Assembly (NCBI GenBank): GCA_951812925.1
Contig: OX638368.1
Location: 152,444,492-152,508,491 of the forward strand
DNA length: 64,000 nt
Direction of reading: 5' to 3'
Source of the DNA: Calliopum simillimum
Lineage: Eukaryota > Arthropoda > Insecta > Diptera > Lauxaniidae
The notes below the pieces were generated by a model that ran no database searches, was not told the DNA's origin, and saw only the letters and a program-made list of their open reading frames with translations. The number at the start of each line of letters is the position of its first letter. Within the stretch, counting starts at the first letter, position 1. The position numbers and the translations under genes are program-made. Below are positions 58,366-64,000 of the stretch, one piece after another.

Positions 58366-59686
58366 TCGACTTTTGGCCAGCTTTTAGGGATTTTGAACCA
58401 GTGTGGGTTTGGATAAAAGTTACACCCTTACTAGTTTTTTTTTTCATTTCTATCAAAATGGCCGCAAACGCACATGACAACATTTCTTTTGCTTCAACTT
58501 ATATGGACTAACACAACTCTTAGAAATAAAAACACTTATATTGAGTAGTTAAAAGTGCCTATACTTACTTCCTTAGTTTAACTTTTTAATTAATTTTTAA
58601 ATAATTTAATAGCTTTTTTTACATTTTGTTACACTTTTCTCGTATAGAATTCTATATTGACACTATGGAAAATATCTCAGAACTTTAGCAAAATAAAAAG
58701 TTTGCACATACCATGTCATCCCAAATGAAAATGAAATCATGCTTATGGGAATTTTTCCAAAAAGCAGTGCATAACACGCAATATTCATATGTACAATGCC
58801 TCCGTCCTTCATACTCCTAATGCAACCAAACCTTCAAAATATACAAAAAACTTACAGCAATTCAAGGGATAGAAGAACCATTTCCGCCAACTGTGAAATC
58901 ATAGTTAAAAAATTTAAGTTACCAATAAAATCGATAAAACCACGTTACCACTCACTTCACTATCCCTTAAGATAAATAGTAAGAATGTCAAAACGACAAT
59001 TCTGCCACATATAGATAGCGGATTTTGTAACATCTAAATTAGAGAATTTTCGATATATCACTGCGGCAATAATGCACCAGCCATGCTAGGAAAAATAGCG
59101 CACATTTTCAAATATGATGGCATAAAAACCCTCTTTAAAAACATAAAACAACCAATTGCAAATATATGTATATATATTGCCATATATATATAACAACATA
59201 TATAAATGTCTATTTCGGTTTGTCATTGATTCCATTTCCTTTTATATCATTTTTTTTCCACATCCATCTTGCACACTTTTCAAAATTTAATACTTCGCTT
59301 TTACTGCACTGCAGTTAAATGCAACAAGCGAAAACTCTAAAAAATTCCACCAATAACAATGGCAACAGGAAAAAGTACAATTTCAGCAAATTGAAATATT
59401 TGGTTTTATCATTGTGACAACACTAACTGAGTGAAGTACCTCTAGTATCATTATGCGATATTTTTTTCATTACTGTCAAATCAGTATGCTGGTAGAATTT
59501 ATCAAGCTCAACAAAAATTAAATTTTTTATAGAGCCTCAGATTGAACTGAATCAAGAAAATGATTGCGGTAAAGGGATTTAAAAAAATAAGATACTTGAA
59601 TGGACGATCCCAAAATATTTTGCTTTTAAATGGCATAATTCATTACTTTTCAAAGGTTATTGTTGTCGTTAAGTGTAAAGTAAAAG
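58366..59686. other. Gene-free stretch
   Basis: AT-rich with (AT)n near 59162-59205. No gene seen. Confidence 0.4.
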
Positions 59687-59799
59687 CTTTGGATTTGTAT
59701 TCATTCCAATTCGGTTTGAATTCTACACCCAGCAAATAGTTTGAGTACAAATTCAAAGCAAATAGTTCAAACCAAATTGGAATGAATACAAATCCAAAG
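59687..59799. repeat. Hairpin with 34-bp stem
   Basis: CTTTGGATTTGTATTCATTC and onward (59687-59720) is the reverse complement of 59766-59799 with one mismatch. The 45-base loop holds a direct repeat AGCAAATAGTT. It may be a tiny MITE or a small-RNA precursor. Confidence 0.75.
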
Positions 59800-59885
59800 T
59801 ATATACTTTATCCTCAAACTTTTTGTTGTATACTTTTAAACTCAAAAACTTAGTAGATTCTTAAAATATGTTTTACTTTTTACGG

Positions 59886-60756
59886 CGGTGCACAGTGCGA
59901 AATTTTCAGAGTCTAGCGGGACTTAATTCATAGTTATGAAACTTAATCCTTGGATATATATTTAATTGGCAAAACACTATGCAAAAATTAAGGGGGATCA
60001 GACAAGGGGTTATCATACCCCCCATGTATGAAAATGCTTAAAACGTTGTATTTCTGCTTCCATACCAGATATTGCTATGAAACTTGATAAATATAACCAT
60101 TTTCTTATCAAAACACCATTAAAAATGAAGGGGGTAAGACACAGGGTATTTGCTGTTTCTTGCATTTTTATTCAAAAATGCTTCTAAATTTCGAGAGGAT
60201 TCCCCCTACTTTTTTTTGTATACTATATAAACTAGCGTACGAATAGTTACCTTTAAACTATGTAGAGTGTCAGATGTTAGTGTTGGTGAGCCTATTTTTT
60301 CTAAAACAAAACCAACGATGGCGTCCGATGTTAGTTTTTCATGAAATTTCGGTGTTATATGAAATTTCGAAAGACATTCTGGAAAAGGTTTAATTTAAAA
60401 GAGGATCGCAAAATATCGCGGAAGATATTTTATGTTTCCAATAGAGGATAAGCCTACCTTTCAAATTTTATACGTTTCAAAATGGCAATTTGTGGTAACA
60501 CCTTTTAAAGAATCCAATGAAGTTGAAAATGTAAATCTTATGAAATTCTTAAAAAGCACAATTTTCACAAACAAATCACACACGAGTAAGAAAAGATTCT
60601 GAAGTTATTTGAATGCCAATAAGTGACAATTTTATTAAAAAATAAATGAGGTGGTATATTAAGCTACCGAAATAATTAATAATGTTATGCGTTTTATGTA
60701 TTTCAAAAATTGAATTAAGTTCCGCTAAATCTCCCAAATTTCGCACTGTGCGGTGG
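59886..60756. mobile_element. TIR element, copy 2 (CGCACAGTGCGAAA ends)
   Basis: The ends GTGCACAGTGCGAAATTTTC and AAATTTCGCACTGTGCGGTG are inverted and continue into AGCGGGACTTAATTCA / TTGAATTAAGTTCCGCT, a TIR of about 45 bp. It aligns in reverse to 27130-28189. The frame shared with that copy is at 60432-60626, with TGA at 60600. Confidence 0.8.
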
Positions 60757-60925
60757 AATGGTACTGGTTTTATTTTTTTTTTTTTTTTTTTTGTTTTATA
60801 TGGAAATTGTAGTACAAAAATTTGCTATATCTCTATACTTGTAGAAGTTACCATTACAAAACATTGTATACAGGAGTAAATTACGTTCATCAAATGCCTT
60901 GCGAAAATTGGAGGAAATTGAACAA

Positions 60926-61200
60926 GGGGGCGTTGCACCCCCTATCACTTGCTATACCTTTGCACCAGTATCATTTATTACTACAAAACAATATATTGAT
61001 AACGTGTATTTTATTAACCAAATACTATAAAAATAGAAAGGGGGTTAAAATATTGGGGCTTTGCACCCCTACACAAAAATACTTAAAATATTCTATTTAT
61101 GTACTTTTGTCATTATAAAATTTGGTACATGGATGTTAGTGATATCTTTTAAGCAACGTGGGAAAAATTAAAAGAGGGGACTCTGCACCCTCCTACAAAA
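60926..61200. repeat. Three diverged modules of about 125 bp
   Basis: GGGGGCGTTGCACCCCCT (about 60926), GGGGCTTTGCACCCCT (about 61050) and GGGGACTCTGCACCCTCC (about 61175) recur at regular spacing, each a small G/C hairpin, with A/T-rich text between. Confidence 0.6.
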
Positions 61201-64000
61201 AAAAAAAAGAAACATTTGCAATATTTTACCTAGTGTAGGTGTTATTATAAAATCTGTTTCAATTTTCAAAGTTTGGCGAAAATTTTTTGCGAGGATTTAT
61301 AGCTTATGTATCAGCAACAAAAAACTACATATTTTCTTAAAATGTCCATTTCTTACTCATAGCTTTTGAGTCCTATATACAACAAAAATATAAATTTCGA
61401 AAGCAGAAAAATTGCAATTCTGTTAAAATTGTTTCTGGCAACACTATGTAAAATATATATAAACAATATATATTTTTGGAAAGCTTATACATCGGCTTGA
61501 TTTTGGTTTTTTTTTTTTTGTTTTTTTTAATTTTATTTCATGGAAAATTTACCACAAAATTTTATGAAGTTGAAGCGCTTTCCGGAACTAAAATTTTTTA
61601 AATTTTATTATATTCAAAATATCAACTTTAAAGTGCAAATATAAGTATGTGCTATATGCTAACCAAAGAACATAAAAATCTAAGTGGTAAGTGGACATAT
61701 TTAAACGCCTCTGCATACAAAAATTTAAACTCGCATGTTTGGATCGAACGCGACTAGCTCTTTATTTATTAGAAAGCTTTTTACGTTGCCTCAAAGTTTT
61801 GATTAATTTTACTTAACTGCTCCTGGATCACAATGATTAAAACAAGAGAATAAGGACTAATTATTCTGAATTTCTAAATGTTTTCGTCATCCAAAATTTG
61901 ATTACACAATTTTTATTTAACACAAAACTTTTGGACAATTTTGATTATTCAAAGAAGTGTGCCTTTACCGTGGCATAAAATCTCATCTCTCCTTATAAGA
62001 TTAAAAAATTTATTTTACTTCAAAAAAGTATCGTTTATACATATTGATGAAAAATAACTAAAATTTTATTACGAGGCTTTTACGCTCAAATGCACTTTCC
62101 GTGTAACGTCGGTGGATATTTTTAAATTTAATTGAGAATTAAAAAATAATTTCCAGTTGATAAGTCCTTTTTTTATGTTTATTATAATAATTTCAAGCTA
62201 TTTGAACTATTTCAGTCAAATTCAGGTTTATTTTTTTTTTTTTTTTTTTTTGGAGAATATCCCAATAATATTATTTCGATGCCTCATCTCTAAGTGCTCA
62301 AGCAAAAGCATGATATCCAAAAAATGTGCCCCTATCACACACTGCACTTCTGCTGCTGCTGTTACTGCATTATTTCACTGTGTGACAGCAGGCAGGCAAG
62401 CAGACATCTTGAAAATTGCACAAGTTACATGCACATGCTTCGCTTGCTGGTTTCCGTAGTCCTTGCTAGACTTCCTACGGCCATGAAGGAAGGAAATGCT
62501 ACTACTGTTGTTGCCGGGGCTGCTGCAAAACTTTAACAACATTGTTGTTTTTGGCTGTTGCAAATTTCGTAAATGCTGAATTGTATTGAAATTTCATCAC
62601 TGCAATGAATTTTTGTCAGCCAGAAGTCAGAATATTATGAAATAAAAAAAAACGGATAAAGAATATTGAATTGACGTATGAATGAATGAAATGTCATGAA
62701 ATCTTTTCAGCAGCTGCAGGAATTGTACATGAAAAAATGAGTAAAATGGATGCTGTTTTATTTTATTTTTATTTTTGTACGTTTTTAACTTGTGAAACTT
62801 CAGGATGGGTATTGTTAGATCATCATCCATTTACAATTTTTATTGTAGTTGCAAATATTCCTCTTTTTTCAATTATTTCAGTTTAAATGGTGGTTTTATT
62901 GTTGCATTTTCATTTGGATTAATTTGATTTTTAATTTTTAAGCTGAACATTTTTGTACCCAATTGAAAGAAATGAATTTTGTTTGTAAATAACTTCAAGT
63001 GATGGTGAATTTCAATTGAAATATTTCGAGAAAATTGCATTTCTAATTTTATGAAATGAAAGTTTTTAAGTTTTCACTATTTGCGATTATAGTGAAAACT
63101 TAAAAAATGATGTAAAGGTCGATTACCATGAACAAATTCATAATTTTTTTTTTATGTCATGAACCAATGACAGGGCATGACTTCTATTTATAAATACAAA
63201 GCATTTAATTGGCATAAAATTTTGTATCGAAAATACGATTTTTTGTTTTAAAACTCTTATTTGCGCCATGAAGCTATCCGCTTCCAGATTAAAGGGTAAT
63301 ATATTTTACCAAAATTTGTCGGATTGCCAGAAACTTCCTCATACATTTCTGCGTCTTTACTTTTTCAATTCGATCTTTACTTTCCGAGTTATCATTCATT
63401 GAAGAAAAGGTATCCCAACTCTAATATATGTAGTGCGTTGTATAGAGTTGTAAATCCTTTATTTCAATTGATGATAACTGGTCCAAATGGAAAAATTTGA
63501 ATGTTATGACGATCGGATGCCGATGGTAAACATTAATTATGTCATTTACTGTAAGTGTGATAAGCTTCAAAAACGGCACGACACGATGATTTCCGCGCTT
63601 TGAAGCAGGATATCTTAGAATCCTAATGTAATACAAAAAACTGAACTAGGTTTGGATTCGTAAAGCCATCAAAGTCCGGAATGGATAATCATATGGAATT
63701 TTTTGCTCCACGTGCAAAGAATAAATCATGTAGTCATTTGCTTGAGAATTAGAAAATTTTTGTTTTTTTTTTTTTTGTTGCAGAATCCAAAATTTTGGAA
63801 GAAGTATTCCAATCTCGGGCCAAACACAAAATTTAAGTGACGATCAATGGTTGCAAAAATCAGTTAGGAGATATGTCGAAAATAGATTTTTTCACATTTT
63901 TTGCCATTTTGATAGTTTTTATCGAATATTCATTGTATGGGATTTTGCAGTTTTCTGCATTTTATTCTTTACATAAAATTGTATAGGGACTATATTTAAA
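61201..64000. other. Gene-free stretch to window end
   Basis: AT-rich DNA with T-runs (61508, 62231, 63761) and a few CTG/CAG triplets near 62340-62360. Contains the palindrome at 63063-63106. No gene or transposon protein recognised. Confidence 0.4.
63063..63106. repeat. Perfect 17-bp palindrome
   Basis: TTTTTAAGTTTTCACTA and TAGTGAAAACTTAAAAA are exact complements across a 10-base loop. Could be a cruciform or a trace of a small foldback. Confidence 0.8.

Noticed and set aside
58136..58483. 115-codon minus-strand ORF with two similar peptide segments
   Set aside because: The similarity follows from a 121-bp tandem DNA duplication of a common GCCATTTT-type repeat; no start context or domain supports a gene.
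1..64000. Host protein-coding gene, CRISPR array, or bacterial-type operon
   Set aside because: No regular spacer-repeat structure, no ribosome-binding-site and operon pattern, and no non-transposon protein family could be recognised on either strand.

Overview
The window reads as AT-rich, non-coding nuclear DNA of an animal, most likely a higher fly (Diptera: Brachycera, perhaps a tephritid-like acalyptrate). Support for this: R1/LOA-type and RTE-type non-LTR retrotransposons, Penelope-like elements, a Ty3/gypsy-type Gag, a mariner and a maT-type (DD37D) transposon, many foldback/MITE elements, and CAA/CAG, (AT)n and (TATG)n simple repeats. The species assignment is inference. I found no convincing host exon, no rRNA, no intact tRNA, no CRISPR and no bacterial gene organisation. 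The window is probably intergenic or a large intron, and almost everything recognisable is a transposable element or its remains.

Layout. 0-10 kb: small inverted-repeat elements, including a 235-bp element with a 10-bp target duplication, a TIR element carrying a tRNA-like box, and a 1.1-kb TA-flanked foldback; then mostly featureless AT-rich DNA. 10-13.4 kb: a 5'-truncated LOA/R1-like LINE with an RNase H domain, inserted into an older repeat (called family X here), then an internally deleted mariner with very long terminal inverted repeats. 16.4-17.8 kb: an RTE-like LINE fragment inside a TIR element. 18.3-19.9 kb: a foldback whose arms are each tandemly duplicated. 20.7-21.1 kb: a badly decayed RT. 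23.6-25.6 kb: a gag-only Ty3/gypsy derivative next to an almost perfect 0.8-kb palindrome made of its LTR. 26.9-31 kb: several MITEs, two of them with clean boundaries. 35.9-37.6 kb: a 1.74-kb array of an 8-bp unit. 38.7-40.5 and 54.75-56.6 kb: two opposite copies of a 1.8-kb modular repeat. 41.8-42.8 and 54.2-56.8 kb: two Penelope-like elements, each split by another insertion. 43.8-45.1 kb: a full-length but disabled maT-type transposon. 45.7-46.7 kb: the best-preserved LINE fragment, with target-site duplications. 47-53 kb: further MITEs and foldbacks. 57-64 kb: short-period tandem repeats and a second copy of the element at 27.1 kb.

The most interesting signal is a set of three hammerhead-like RNA motifs (CTGATGA, stem II, GAAAC, GUH) at 41.8, 52.8 and 56.7 kb. 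Two of them lie in the 3' parts of Penelope-like elements, a class already known to carry hammerhead ribozymes. The genes do not form a host pathway. Their relationship is one of nested, successive insertions, which gives a relative chronology: family X before the LOA-like LINE; Penelope before the 1.8-kb repeat and before a 0.38-kb MITE; a TIR element before an RTE-like LINE.
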